From NCBI RefSeq assembly GCF_030160655.1, contig NZ_BSOT01000001.1:40113-104112 (forward strand): DNA of 64,000 bases, written 5' to 3'. Of this stretch, positions 1-8,323 are shown piece by piece (within the stretch, counting starts at the first letter, position 1; each line of letters begins with the position of its first letter). The DNA comes from Agaribacter marinus (GTDB lineage Bacteria > Pseudomonadota > Gammaproteobacteria > Enterobacterales > Alteromonadaceae). The notes beneath the pieces were generated by a model. That model was not told where the DNA came from. It did not search any database and worked only from the letters and a program-made list of their open reading frames with translations. The position numbers and the translations under genes are program-made.

Positions 1-1512
1 TTCAATCAAGAATTCGTCACCCGCATGATGACCTAGGGTATCATTAATTATTTTAAACCTATCTAAATCAATGAAAAGCAGGGCATAGTTGTAATCGTGG
101 TGGCGGGCTTTACTGGCAATTGCTAGCTCAAGTCTGGCATTAAACATCACGCGGTTGGGTAGCCCAGTTAGACTGTCATGATGTGCCTCATGGATAAGTT
201 TTAATTCTACTTCTTTGCGTTGTTCAATTTGTTTTTTCAAAAATTGATTGGATTGATTTAATTCTGCCGTTCTTTCTGTCACCATCTGACTTAACTGATG
301 GTTATAACTCAGTAAGTCTTCCGACGCCTTTCTGCGTTCCATTGCGACGGCAATATGTTGAGATACAAAGCGTAATATTTCTAAATCATTTTCGGTATAG
401 TTTTCAACCGCGCCATAAGTTTGCACTGCGATAACGCCTCGGACCTCATCATTGATAAAAAGAGGGGCCCCAAGCCATGAATTTCCTGTTTTTATCATCA
501 CATCGGCGGTACTACCTTCGACTTCTCCGGTACCTTTGAGAGCTAATATTGTGGCAGGATTTAGCAATACGGCCTGCTTCAATCGAATCACGTACTCAGT
601 TAAGCCATTTTTGAGCTGGCGTTGTGTATTTGTATCGTTGTTAGATCCAACAAAGTAGGGAAAGGAAAGCACTTGCTTGCTGTCGTCTAATTCCGCTATA
701 TAGCAATTCGGTGCACGTAAAAGGCGTTTTAAGATCTCATGTATTTTTTCATAAAAAATGACAATATCACCGTCTGACGATGCAGATGTTTCACTGATTT
801 CAAACAAGGCCTTTTGAAGTGACTCAACACGTTTTCGTTCGCTGACTTCTGCGGTGAGTTTTTCATTGATTATTTGAAGTTCTCGTGTCCTAGAATCAAT
901 GATTTGCTCTGTATATTCTCTGCGTTTAACGCGATCTACTGTGGTTACGATATGTCTGGAAATGAAGATAAGAATTTCTAAGTCATCTTGATTATATCTG
1001 ACGGACTCATGATAGCTTTGTACTACCATCGCGCCCATTACTTCATCGTCGCGTGTTAGAGGTACACCAATTAAATCGACAGGTGGCGTCCCGAGTATTT
1101 CAAATCCCTTGTTCTGCGATATCGTTTGGTAATTTTCTTGTGTGAGGACAATGGGCACACCCGAGCTCAAAATGTGCGCAGTGACCCCATTTTTGATTTT
1201 CTCATAGGAAATTGATGACAGCACTTCCTCATCTAATTCATCGACAAAGTAGGCAAATTGTATCCGATCATCTACCTTTTCGTGAAAGGCGACATAAAAA
1301 TTATCTGCCGCCATAAACGAGTGTACGACGTTATGAATTTCTGCATATAGAGAATCAAGGTTGACAACAGAGCTGGACAGTTCACTAATGTTAAATAGCG
1401 CTTTTTGGATGTTTTCCGCGCGTTTATAACGCTCTGTAAGCTGTTGAAGCTGCGGCACCATGGCGCGCAACTCCAATTCTGATAATTCACCAATTATTTC
1501 TGAATCCGCCAT
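1..1512 (-). CDS. GAF-GAF-GGDEF diguanylate cyclase (3' part outside window)
   Basis: Probable cytoplasmic c-di-GMP synthase. I translated 504 codons from an ATG at 1512 to the window edge without a stop. Two GAF-like sensor domains (roughly residues 25-190 and 210-375) are each preceded by the same helix (QKALFNISE / QKALFEISE), so the sensor part looks duplicated. A coiled coil (about 375-420) leads into the GGDEF domain, with DSLTGLPNR, FIDLDRFK and the signature as AGDEF just before the edge. AGDEF is a tolerated variant of GGDEF, so activity is likely but not certain. Whether an EAL domain follows cannot be seen. No transmembrane segment is visible. It lies about 50 bp upstream of the cytochrome gene on the same strand. 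Confidence 0.88.
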   Translation of the reverse strand, partial: MADSEIIGELSELELRAMVPQLQQLTERYKRAENIQKALFNISELSSSVVNLDSLYAEIHNVVHSFMAADNFYVAFHEKVDDRIQFAYFVDELDEEVLSSISYEKIKNGVTAHILSSGVPIVLTQENYQTISQNKGFEILGTPPVDLIGVPLTRDDEVMGAMVVQSYHESVRYNQDDLEILIFISRHIVTTVDRVKRREYTEQIIDSRTRELQIINEKLTAEVSERKRVESLQKALFEISETSASSDGDIVIFYEKIHEILKRLLRAPNCYIAELDDSKQVLSFPYFVGSNNDTNTQRQLKNGLTEYVIRLKQAVLLNPATILALKGTGEVEGSTADVMIKTGNSWLGAPLFINDEVRGVIAVQTYGAVENYTENDLEILRFVSQHIAVAMERRKASEDLLSYNHQLSQMVTERTAELNQSNQFLKKQIEQRKEVELKLIHEAHHDSLTGLPNRVMFNARLELAIASKARHHDYNYALLFIDLDRFKIINDTLGHHAGDEFLIE

Positions 1513-1560
1513 TTACAAGCTACCCTTGCTCGACATCTTTCGGCAGCTATTTGGCTTAGC

Positions 1561-1962
1561 TTAGATGCCTTCTATCATATACTCAATTGCTGATTTGATA
1601 TCATCTTCAGTACAATCACCACAAGTACCCATTGGCGGCATTGCGTTAATTCCATCAACCGCGTTTTTCCATACGAGGTCGAAACCTTTTTCGTCTAAAC
1701 GGGGTTGCCAATCAGCCGCTGCGTGTAATTTTGGCGCGCCAAGTACACCTGAACCATGACACGCAATGCATGCGCCATTGTATATGTCTTTACCAGACTT
1801 GGGTCCTGCCGCTGCAGCACTTTCATCCACTGCACCTGCAACTTTTACTTTACCTATGGGTTTGATGCGTTCAGCAATTTCTTCTTCAGTCATTTCCTGA
1901 GCAATAACTGTCGTCATGCCTAAACAGGCAATAAGTGCTGCAATGCTTACTTTGATTTTCAC
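1561..1962 (-). CDS. c5-type monoheme cytochrome c
   Basis: Periplasmic electron carrier of 133 aa. An N-terminal signal peptide (MKIKVSIAALIACLGMTTVIA, likely cut before QE) is followed by a short Pro/Ala-rich spacer and a heme-binding CIACH motif at about residues 65-69. The Met ligand is probably in NAMPPMGTC. A second cysteine pair (C-G-D-C near residue 115) fits the structural disulfide known in cytochrome c5. Known c5 proteins donate electrons to terminal oxidases or reductases; the partner here is unknown, as no oxidase gene is nearby. A reasonable ribosome site (GGGGAGAA) precedes the ATG. Confidence 0.9.
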   Translation of the reverse strand: MKIKVSIAALIACLGMTTVIAQEMTEEEIAERIKPIGKVKVAGAVDESAAAAGPKSGKDIYNGACIACHGSGVLGAPKLHAAADWQPRLDEKGFDLVWKNAVDGINAMPPMGTCGDCTEDDIKSAIEYMIEGI

Positions 1963-2174
1963 TCAATTCTCCCCGGATACCGGATTCAAAAATTAACTGC
2001 ACAATTATAACCACATACACACGCAGCACAACTACTAGTTAAAACAAGCCGGAATATTGTGTAGATAGATGTGAACAAATTGATTTAAATGTTGTTTTTG
2101 CCAAAATCCACTGGCATCAATGGCATGATAATGTAAAATACGCCGCGCTTGGTCTATGCAAGCGATTCAAAATT

Positions 2175-2251
2175 GCACCCTTAGCTCAGCTGGATAGAGC
2201 GCGGCCCTCCGGAGGCCGAGGTCGCAGGTTCGACTCCTGCAGGGTGCGCCA
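2175..2251 (+). tRNA. tRNA-Arg (anticodon CCG)
   Basis: A complete 77-nt cloverleaf can be folded by eye. The acceptor GCACCCT pairs with AGGGTGC, the D arm is AGCTC...GAGC, the anticodon stem CGGCC/GGCCG encloses the loop CTCCGGA, the T arm is GCAGG-TTCGACT-CCTGC, the discriminator is G and the CCA is encoded. Anticodon CCG reads the Arg codon CGG. It stands alone. The downstream region carries several degenerate copies of its 3' end. Confidence 0.97.
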
Positions 2252-2348
2252 TTTTCACTATCCCATTGATTCAATTCAATAATTTTTCATTTCGTTAAAT
2301 TACCTTAAAAACAATACGCTATGTAACTCCCTGATTTGATTAGGTTTT

Positions 2349-2373
2349 GGGTTCGAAATCCTTTTAGGTGTCA
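2349..2373 (+). repeat. degenerate tRNA 3'-end-like fragment
   Basis: GGTTCGAAATCC followed by TTTTAGGTGTCA resembles a T arm plus 3' acceptor arm, about 100 bp after the real tRNA-Arg. The 12-mer CCTTTTAGGTGT recurs exactly at 4105-4116 inside a similar fragment. No full cloverleaf can be formed. It may be a remnant of tRNA-targeted integration, or chance. The rest of 2252-2484 shows nothing I can name. Confidence 0.3.
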
Positions 2374-2484
2374 TGAGGTTGCTTGAGGTAAGCATTTTAA
2401 ATGCTCAACCTATTGCTGTAATCTCATGAATCACTGTTAGCTAATACTTGCTGGAGAAAAGGGAAAATTCAGATTAACTTCTAT

Positions 2485-2994
2485 ATGGACGAACCCGACC
2501 GTATTGAGTTTCATGAGTACATATTTAGTAGGGGCGGTTATATCATACCTAGTGTAGCCAAGACTAAGCCAGCGCCTATATACCAGTGTCCTTCCAGCAT
2601 CCCAATCTCGTTCGACGATTTAGTCATTTTTAAGGAAGATATTTTTCCGAAAAGCAATTTTCTCGATTTGGAATGGTTTACTCCGTATCAAAATGGCTAT
2701 TTTACTCATGGGCCTGGCATGCTTTACTCCCCCTCATGGCGAGATGAAAAAGGACTGCATCGGGGAAGGATATATATGGGTCTATTCAGTACTTTTAGTT
2801 TTCTTAAACCCAACGAAAAGCGAAAAGATGGTGTATATGAAAAATTCAAAGATGAGGAGAAAAAAGTTTTAAATTTTTACCAAGCTTGCTGCAGAAATAT
2901 TCGCAAGAATTGCCGTAAGGATAATACTGGGTTTTATCACGGGGTTGGTAGCGACCTGCTTTCTGAAATAGGTGTGGAAAAATTACAGTTTTAA
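2485..2994 (+). CDS. hypothetical protein, 169 aa
   Basis: I do not recognise this protein. It is soluble, with no signal peptide or transmembrane segment. It is aromatic-rich in the middle (FLDLEWFTPYQNGYFTHGPGMLY) and very basic near residues 120-150 (many Lys/Arg plus a CC pair). The start lacks a strong Shine-Dalgarno site. It is followed 21 bp later by a second unknown gene on the same strand. The two may form a small operon in an A+T-rich patch downstream of tRNA-Arg, which suggests accessory DNA. A toxin/immunity-like role would be a guess only. Confidence 0.55.
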   Translation: MDEPDRIEFHEYIFSRGGYIIPSVAKTKPAPIYQCPSSIPISFDDLVIFKEDIFPKSNFLDLEWFTPYQNGYFTHGPGMLYSPSWRDEKGLHRGRIYMGLFSTFSFLKPNEKRKDGVYEKFKDEEKKVLNFYQACCRNIRKNCRKDNTGFYHGVGSDLLSEIGVEKLQF

Positions 2995-3015
2995 GCATTT
3001 TAAAACACACAAACT

Positions 3016-3387
3016 ATGAATATAAATGATCTAGCATATGCATATGTCCAAGCTCTTCCTTTGAACGTTATCAGCTTAAAAGAGATTATTAATTGGGCTG
3101 ATTCAATTATTGTAAAAGAGGATGAACCCAACATCGAAGTTATTGAATTGGCCGGAAGCACAAAAGGGAGTGAAACAATAGCTCAGCTGAGTTTATCGTC
3201 TAGCAGCTATGACGAAGAAGTCTCAATGCGAATATTTTTGTGGTCTGCATACGAGACAAGCCTCCATGGTTTCGAAGAGTTAACCTCTTACTGGGACGCT
3301 TTAGATTTGGCTAACAAGGGGATATATGGCAACCCAGAAGAAATTAAGGAAAATATGCTAAATCATTTGGATGCAAACAGAGTTTGA
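3016..3387 (+). CDS. hypothetical acidic protein, 123 aa
   Basis: Unrecognised small soluble protein. It is rich in Asp/Glu (VKEDEPNIEVIE, SSSSYDEEVS) and predicted mostly helical at the C terminus. It has no signal peptide or membrane segment. It follows the 169-aa gene by 21 bp in the same direction, so co-transcription is likely. Small acidic proteins in this type of context are sometimes immunity proteins or antitoxins, but nothing in the sequence proves that. Confidence 0.5.
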   Translation: MNINDLAYAYVQALPLNVISLKEIINWADSIIVKEDEPNIEVIELAGSTKGSETIAQLSLSSSSYDEEVSMRIFLWSAYETSLHGFEELTSYWDALDLANKGIYGNPEEIKENMLNHLDANRV

Positions 3388-3434
3388 TAAAAGTTTAAGT
3401 TTAAACCTTTTGTCTACTACTTAATTTTTGATTA

Positions 3435-3713
3435 CTATTGGCTGAACCACATTATTAGTCTTGTCTCTTCTGAGTTGCCTAACCCCTTAATATAATCTGC
3501 TAGCTTATGGGCTTCAGCTGGCTTTCGGCCACTCTCATTAACGTTAGATATAAAATCTGAACAACTTATCCAATGCTCATCAAAAGCTTCATCACCAAAT
3601 GACTTGTGCTCCTCTTTTATTTCTTCACAACAATCTAGGGGTATACCACGAAGGCTTTCTGCAAACCTTCCGCAAACGCCAAATAGCTCCCAAACTATTG
3701 GATCATATTCCAA
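3435..3713 (-). CDS. hypothetical protein, 92 aa
   Basis: Unrecognised small protein, convergent with the two preceding genes. It is acidic, with four Cys residues (GVCG, DCCEE, ISCSD), no signal peptide and no transmembrane segment. Translation is plausible but the coding evidence is weak: short length, no family match I can recall, no clear ribosome site. Confidence 0.4.
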   Translation of the reverse strand: MEYDPIVWELFGVCGRFAESLRGIPLDCCEEIKEEHKSFGDEAFDEHWISCSDFISNVNESGRKPAEAHKLADYIKGLGNSEETRLIMWFSQ

Positions 3714-4264
3714 TGTATATAGGTTTAGGATAGTATTCGTTTATATACATCGAACTATTAAGCCAGTTTTCCTGTGGCCTTTCACTGTTGAAATAATCGT
3801 TCCTTATCATTGACAAAACTAACTGCCAGCCAATATCAGATTTCCTTTCTAAGATAACGGTAATATCGCGAGGCATAACACCTCTTATTTAGTTTGTTTG
3901 GTTAGATATTGCAGTCGCAGATTTTCTATTTCAAACTATTTTCCCAATAAGCCAGTTCTTCAAACAAAGAGTTCGAATTCTCTATGAGTTGGTGCGCTAT
4001 TTTTATAATCCTTTGATTTTATTGTGTATTCTTATTTTCAGCATAAATTGGTGGAAAACTATTTTTAATTAACTTATTGATTCTAAAAACTTTTAAGTCC
4101 GAAGCCTTTTAGGTGTAAATTTTATACCGTTGCAAGATTAACTTAGTAGGCCTTAATGTTGCTGGCGATTTAAATACAAACTGTGAGGAATATTAAAGCG
4201 CAAAACAGCGAATAACTCCTTTCTGCGCTTGAAATACATCAACCAGTGCGTTTTTAAAATCTAA
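3714..4264. other. gene-less A+T-rich stretch with tRNA-like remnants
   Basis: I see no convincing gene on either strand. It contains two tRNA-3'-end-like fragments: one at about 3938-4003, repeated at 5031-5096, and one at 4099-4118 that shares CCTTTTAGGTGT with 2360-2371. This looks like eroded accessory DNA rather than a functional locus. Confidence 0.45.
3938..4003 (+). repeat. about 65-bp imperfect direct repeat, copy A
   Basis: This shares TTCCCA..., CTTCAAACAAA, TTCGAA, TCTA.GA, GGT.CGC and a terminal A/T run with 5031-5096. The 3' half (AGTTCGAAT...GGTGCGCTATTTTT) resembles the 3' end of the upstream tRNA-Arg (GGTTCGACT...GGTGCGCCATTTTC). The two copies flank the 191-aa PEP-CTERM-like gene. 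Confidence 0.5.
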
Positions 4265-4840
4265 CTACCTACAAAGCTTCCTTCTGCAAAACATAATACT
4301 TAGCAATAGAAACGCCATTCCAATATGCGGTTCATCGACATTAGTTATCTGGGTGTCGAATATTATGTTGTCGGTACTGTAAAGAGCATTGACATGGCTC
4401 AACCAGTACGAAAAATCACTAGAATTATTATGGTTACCGATCCAAAAGTCAGTAGTGCCGGAGGTAATTGAAGAGGAGTGGTCTCTGTTTCCAGGGCCAT
4501 CAAGGTCTGCACCTGCACTAAACGAAACAAACTGATTTCTGAACAGTCTATATTGAATGGCGATATCACTCGCAGAAAATGTTACTCCCCCAAGAGTTAA
4601 GTCAAAATTAACTGGTGTTACATTGTGAGCAACGAAAAAAGAAAAGTGTTGCTCAGGATCTTGAATTAAAAAACTAAAAGAACCTGATATGAAATCTATT
4701 GGAGGGGGTATTTTCGGTCCATTAAGTGGACTGTCCTGAACGAAGCCAGAAGCTTCAAAATTTATGTCAACCCTCATCAAACCCGCATAAGATGAAAAGG
4801 ACATAAGCCCAACTATCAAAAATAACAACGTTTTAAACAT
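4265..4840 (-). CDS. secreted protein with PEP-CTERM-like sorting tail
   Basis: 191 aa with an N-terminal signal peptide (MFKTLLFLIVGLMSFSSYA). The mature part is beta-rich with Asn/Ser-rich stretches. The C terminus has the tripartite form of a PEP-CTERM signal: DEP in place of PEP, a hydrophobic segment (IGMAFLLLSIMF) and a basic end (CRRKLCR). In known PEP-CTERM systems exosortase removes this tail during export, usually in organisms that make exopolysaccharide. The function of the mature protein is unknown. It is isolated between copies of a tRNA-like repeat. Confidence 0.6.
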   Translation of the reverse strand: MFKTLLFLIVGLMSFSSYAGLMRVDINFEASGFVQDSPLNGPKIPPPIDFISGSFSFLIQDPEQHFSFFVAHNVTPVNFDLTLGGVTFSASDIAIQYRLFRNQFVSFSAGADLDGPGNRDHSSSITSGTTDFWIGNHNNSSDFSYWLSHVNALYSTDNIIFDTQITNVDEPHIGMAFLLLSIMFCRRKLCR

Positions 4841-5030
4841 TTTGTATCCAATTACTTCATTCCATATTGAAGGATGAGCTAAAGCAAATTTTGATCCAAT
4901 ATTTAAAACTCTGCTACATAATGATTTTTTAATTACCTAGTTTCTTTTTGTAAAAAAATATGACACTTTTTCAAAAACATCCAGACTTATTCCTATTCAA
5001 CATTTGAGAGTTAAAACTACTCTAATACAC

Positions 5031-5096
5031 TTTCCCATTTAGCTAATTCTTCAAACAAACGGTTCGAACTTTCTAGGACTAGGTACGCCAATTTTC
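5031..5096 (+). repeat. about 65-bp imperfect direct repeat, copy B
   Basis: Second copy of the 3938-4003 repeat. Its 3' half (GGTTCGAAC...AGGTACGCCAATTTT) is even closer to a tRNA 3' end. It lies in the 309-bp gap 4841-5149 between the PEP-CTERM-like gene and the hybrid kinase gene, where I see nothing else. Confidence 0.5.
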
Positions 5097-5149
5097 TATC
5101 TGTTTTAATGCCAACATCGAACACTTTTGGTGACCGTGCTCGCCTATGC

Positions 5150-8100
5150 TCAATGTGAGGCTGAATAATTGGCAATCGCTTTCCTTAATATTTTTAAGGC
5201 GGCATCAAAGTCATACTTTTCTAACTTTTTACTCGCACGCTTTAAATTAAACTGCAGATCAATGCAGTCTATTGATGCCGCTAATTCTTTCAAGAGATAA
5301 CTCGCTTCTGTATCGGATTCATCGAGTAGTTGTTCTATTTTTCTCAATTGCCTATTGGTTTGCTCTTTATCTAAAATTGTAGGTGCTGTGGAATCTGGCT
5401 TGGCGTAAGCTTTGAGTGCGTGATTAATGTCATTTTCTAGCAACGTAAGGCTATTAAGCAAGTGGCTCAAGATTCCAGTGTGATCTATGTTTTGTTGGAG
5501 GGCTTCTTCAAGCGCGAATGCTTTGTTTGAAACCACGTCAGCGCCAATGCTCGCGGCGTTGCCTTTCAAGGTATGTGCAAGGCGCACTTGCGTTTTACGA
5601 TCTTTTGAAGCATTAAAATCAGCTTCAAAATCGTGAATACTTTGATTGAAACTGAGCATCAGCTTTAAATACAAATCAGCGCTTTGTTCTGTCCTAGCTA
5701 AGCCTGCATTTGTGTTTATTCCCGGAATTTTAGGGAACGACGTGTTGATTGGTTCTTTTTTAGGTGAAACGCTAGGAGTAGAAGACGAAATCCACTTTGC
5801 AATTGTGTTAAACATATTATCGACGTTTATTGGTTTTGCTATGTGATCATTCATCCCTGCTTCAAGCACTTTTTCTTTATCGCCTATCATAGCGTTGGCA
5901 GTCATAGCAATGATTGGTAAATTTGTATTCCCAAGTGTTTTTCGAATGTATTGTGTCGCTTCAATCCCATCCATTACAGGCATTTGACAATCCATTAATA
6001 CCAAGTCAAACGCGTTTTCCTGCACCATTTTTATTGCTTCTCGACCATTTCGTGCCAGGGTGGCCTCAATGCCATTAGATATCAGCAGTTCCATTGCTAG
6101 TACTTGATTCATTTCATTGTCTTCAACGAGCAGTACAGAAGTATTCCGTAATGAGTCAATCACTGCATTTAGTTGTGATGACCGTTTTTGTGCACGTTGA
6201 TTTGGTACAGAAGAAAAATCCAATGCCACGAGTACTGCATCCAACAGTGACGATGCCGTAATGGGTTTAGTAAGAATTTTTGCTATTGGCAAGTTGCGGG
6301 CTTCATGGGCCAATTCATCTCGGCAAAACGCAGTGACAATTATTACTTTAGGGGTATGGTTTAATCCGAGTTCATTGATAGCGATTGTCGTTTTAATACC
6401 GTCCATATCCGGCATACTCCAATCCATCAGTACAAGTTCATAGGGTGCCGTATCGTCTGCAGATATAATCTTGTCGAGTCCTTGTCGACCATCATTTGCA
6501 GTATCAGCATGTATTTTAAAATGGTTGAGGGTATTGCAAAGAATTTTTCGCGCCGTAGCATTGTCATCAATGATCAATACACGGATGTCATTAATATCTT
6601 CAATTATTTTCTGTTGCTCAGTAGGCACCTCATGCTGCTTGTCAAAAGTAAGTGTAAATTGAAATGTGCTGCCGAAACCTAATTTACTTTTGAGTGATAT
6701 CTCGCCATTTAGTAATTCAACTAAACTTTTTGAAATAACTAAACCGAGTCCTGTACCACCAAATTTTCTGGTAGTAGATGAATCAGCTTGCGAAAATGAT
6801 TTAAAAAGCTGAGATTGTTGCTCATCGCTGATGCCTATGCCGGTATCAGTTACTTCGAACTGTAGGGTCGTATCTTTTAGTGTATCTGACAGACAAAAGA
6901 CAGATACCACAACTTCACCGCCTGCCTGCGTAAACTTAACCGCATTATTTCCTAAGTTTGCTAGAATCTGCCCTAAACGAAGAGGGTCTCCAATCAAGTG
7001 AGTATTTATTTGGGGATCTACATAAAAATTGAGCTCAACTTGTGCCTCTTCGGCCTTATAAGCGATTAAATTGGCCAAGTGCTCCATAGTGTCTTCTAGC
7101 TGAAAGGGAACGGCCTCAACATCTAGCTTGCCTGCTTCTATCTTTGAAAAGTCTAGTAGGTCATTTATGATGCCCAATAGAGATTCTGCACTGCGATGCA
7201 CTCGGTCAATAAAATTTCGCTGTTTTTCGTCAAGCGTTGTATTTAGTGCTAATTGACTCATTCCTAATATTGCATTCATGGGCGTTCTAATCTCGTGGCT
7301 CATGTTGGCAAGAAAGTCGGACTTGGCCCTATTTGCCGCGATTGCTTCATTCTTGACAATGTTAAGTTCTTTTTCGATTTCTTTTCTTTGCGTGATATCA
7401 CGTATTGCGGCTGACACATAAATCCCATCCAAACCACTAAATGGGCTTAAACTAATTTCAACAGGAAATTCTTTGTTGTTTTTACGCTTGGCCCACAACT
7501 CCGCGCCAGCGCCCATTTGGCGAGCGTTAGGTTTTTGGAAAAAACCTTGTATATGCTGACCATGTTTTTGTTGAAATCGATGGGGGAGTAACAAATCGAC
7601 AGACTGGTCAATCATTTCGCTAATGCTGTACCCAAACATTCGACATGTTTGATTGTTTACAAAGACTATCTTTCCATGCTGATCTATAACGATCATGCTA
7701 TCAGGCGCTGATTCGAGCATTTGTTGATAGTGATGCTCGATTCTTATTCGTTCTGAAATATCAAATATCGAACCGTGCAATAATTCTACGGACGTATTAT
7801 CGTCATCATTAAAACTTGCTTGTCCATTCTCTTGAACCCATTTAATAGTGCCATCGGCGCAATGAATTCGATATTCAACTGAAAATGTTTGTTTATTGGC
7901 AATACTTTTCAGTATTTCTCCAGAAAATTTATCTTTATCTTCTGTATGAATGATATCGATATAGTTTTTACGTTTACTTGGACCAAGAAAGTCTCCTATT
8001 GGATAGCCGCTTAAATCTTCGAAATAGTCACTGATATACAGCATTGTCCAGTTTTCATCCAATCTGCAACTATAAGAAACATTGGGAATTTTATTGAGTA

Positions 8101-8323
8101 ATCTATAGAGATTTTTTTTGTCGCTATCACTCAATTCAAGCGCCGCAGATTTGTGTCTAATTTGATTGAATAAATATATGCAGTAGAGCGCAATACTTGC
8201 GGAAAAAAACAGAACGCCATAAAGAACGTCTATCACAACACCAATGGCTAGCGACAGACTAAAGAGCACTAATAGTAGGGCCAAAGCACGGACGAGATGA
8301 CCGAGTTGTGAGGTGTTATTCAT
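5150..8323 (-). CDS. BarA-like hybrid sensor histidine kinase (PAS-PAS-HisKA-HATPase-REC-REC-HPt)
   Basis: 1057-aa membrane phosphorelay kinase. Two N-terminal transmembrane helices (about residues 10-55) have almost no loop between them. They are followed by two PAS domains (about 65-195 and 200-315), HisKA with MSHEIRTPMNAILG (about 340), and HATPase with the N box (NLGNNAVKF), DTGIGI and GGTGLGL (about 450-560). Then come two receiver domains with LVLMDWSMPDMDG and LVLMDCQMPVMDG, and a C-terminal HPt domain with AHTLKGNAASIG. All phosphoryl-acceptor residues are present, so a full internal relay is possible. The ATG overlaps the last 8 nt of the upstream HD-GYP gene, so the two are translationally coupled and probably signal together. 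Confidence 0.93.
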   Translation of the reverse strand: MNNTSQLGHLVRALALLLVLFSLSLAIGVVIDVLYGVLFFSASIALYCIYLFNQIRHKSAALELSDSDKKNLYRLLNKIPNVSYSCRLDENWTMLYISDYFEDLSGYPIGDFLGPSKRKNYIDIIHTEDKDKFSGEILKSIANKQTFSVEYRIHCADGTIKWVQENGQASFNDDDNTSVELLHGSIFDISERIRIEHHYQQMLESAPDSMIVIDQHGKIVFVNNQTCRMFGYSISEMIDQSVDLLLPHRFQQKHGQHIQGFFQKPNARQMGAGAELWAKRKNNKEFPVEISLSPFSGLDGIYVSAAIRDITQRKEIEKELNIVKNEAIAANRAKSDFLANMSHEIRTPMNAILGMSQLALNTTLDEKQRNFIDRVHRSAESLLGIINDLLDFSKIEAGKLDVEAVPFQLEDTMEHLANLIAYKAEEAQVELNFYVDPQINTHLIGDPLRLGQILANLGNNAVKFTQAGGEVVVSVFCLSDTLKDTTLQFEVTDTGIGISDEQQSQLFKSFSQADSSTTRKFGGTGLGLVISKSLVELLNGEISLKSKLGFGSTFQFTLTFDKQHEVPTEQQKIIEDINDIRVLIIDDNATARKILCNTLNHFKIHADTANDGRQGLDKIISADDTAPYELVLMDWSMPDMDGIKTTIAINELGLNHTPKVIIVTAFCRDELAHEARNLPIAKILTKPITASSLLDAVLVALDFSSVPNQRAQKRSSQLNAVIDSLRNTSVLLVEDNEMNQVLAMELLISNGIEATLARNGREAIKMVQENAFDLVLMDCQMPVMDGIEATQYIRKTLGNTNLPIIAMTANAMIGDKEKVLEAGMNDHIAKPINVDNMFNTIAKWISSSTPSVSPKKEPINTSFPKIPGINTNAGLARTEQSADLYLKLMLSFNQSIHDFEADFNASKDRKTQVRLAHTLKGNAASIGADVVSNKAFALEEALQQNIDHTGILSHLLNSLTLLENDINHALKAYAKPDSTAPTILDKEQTNRQLRKIEQLLDESDTEASYLLKELAASIDCIDLQFNLKRASKKLEKYDFDAALKILRKAIANYSASH

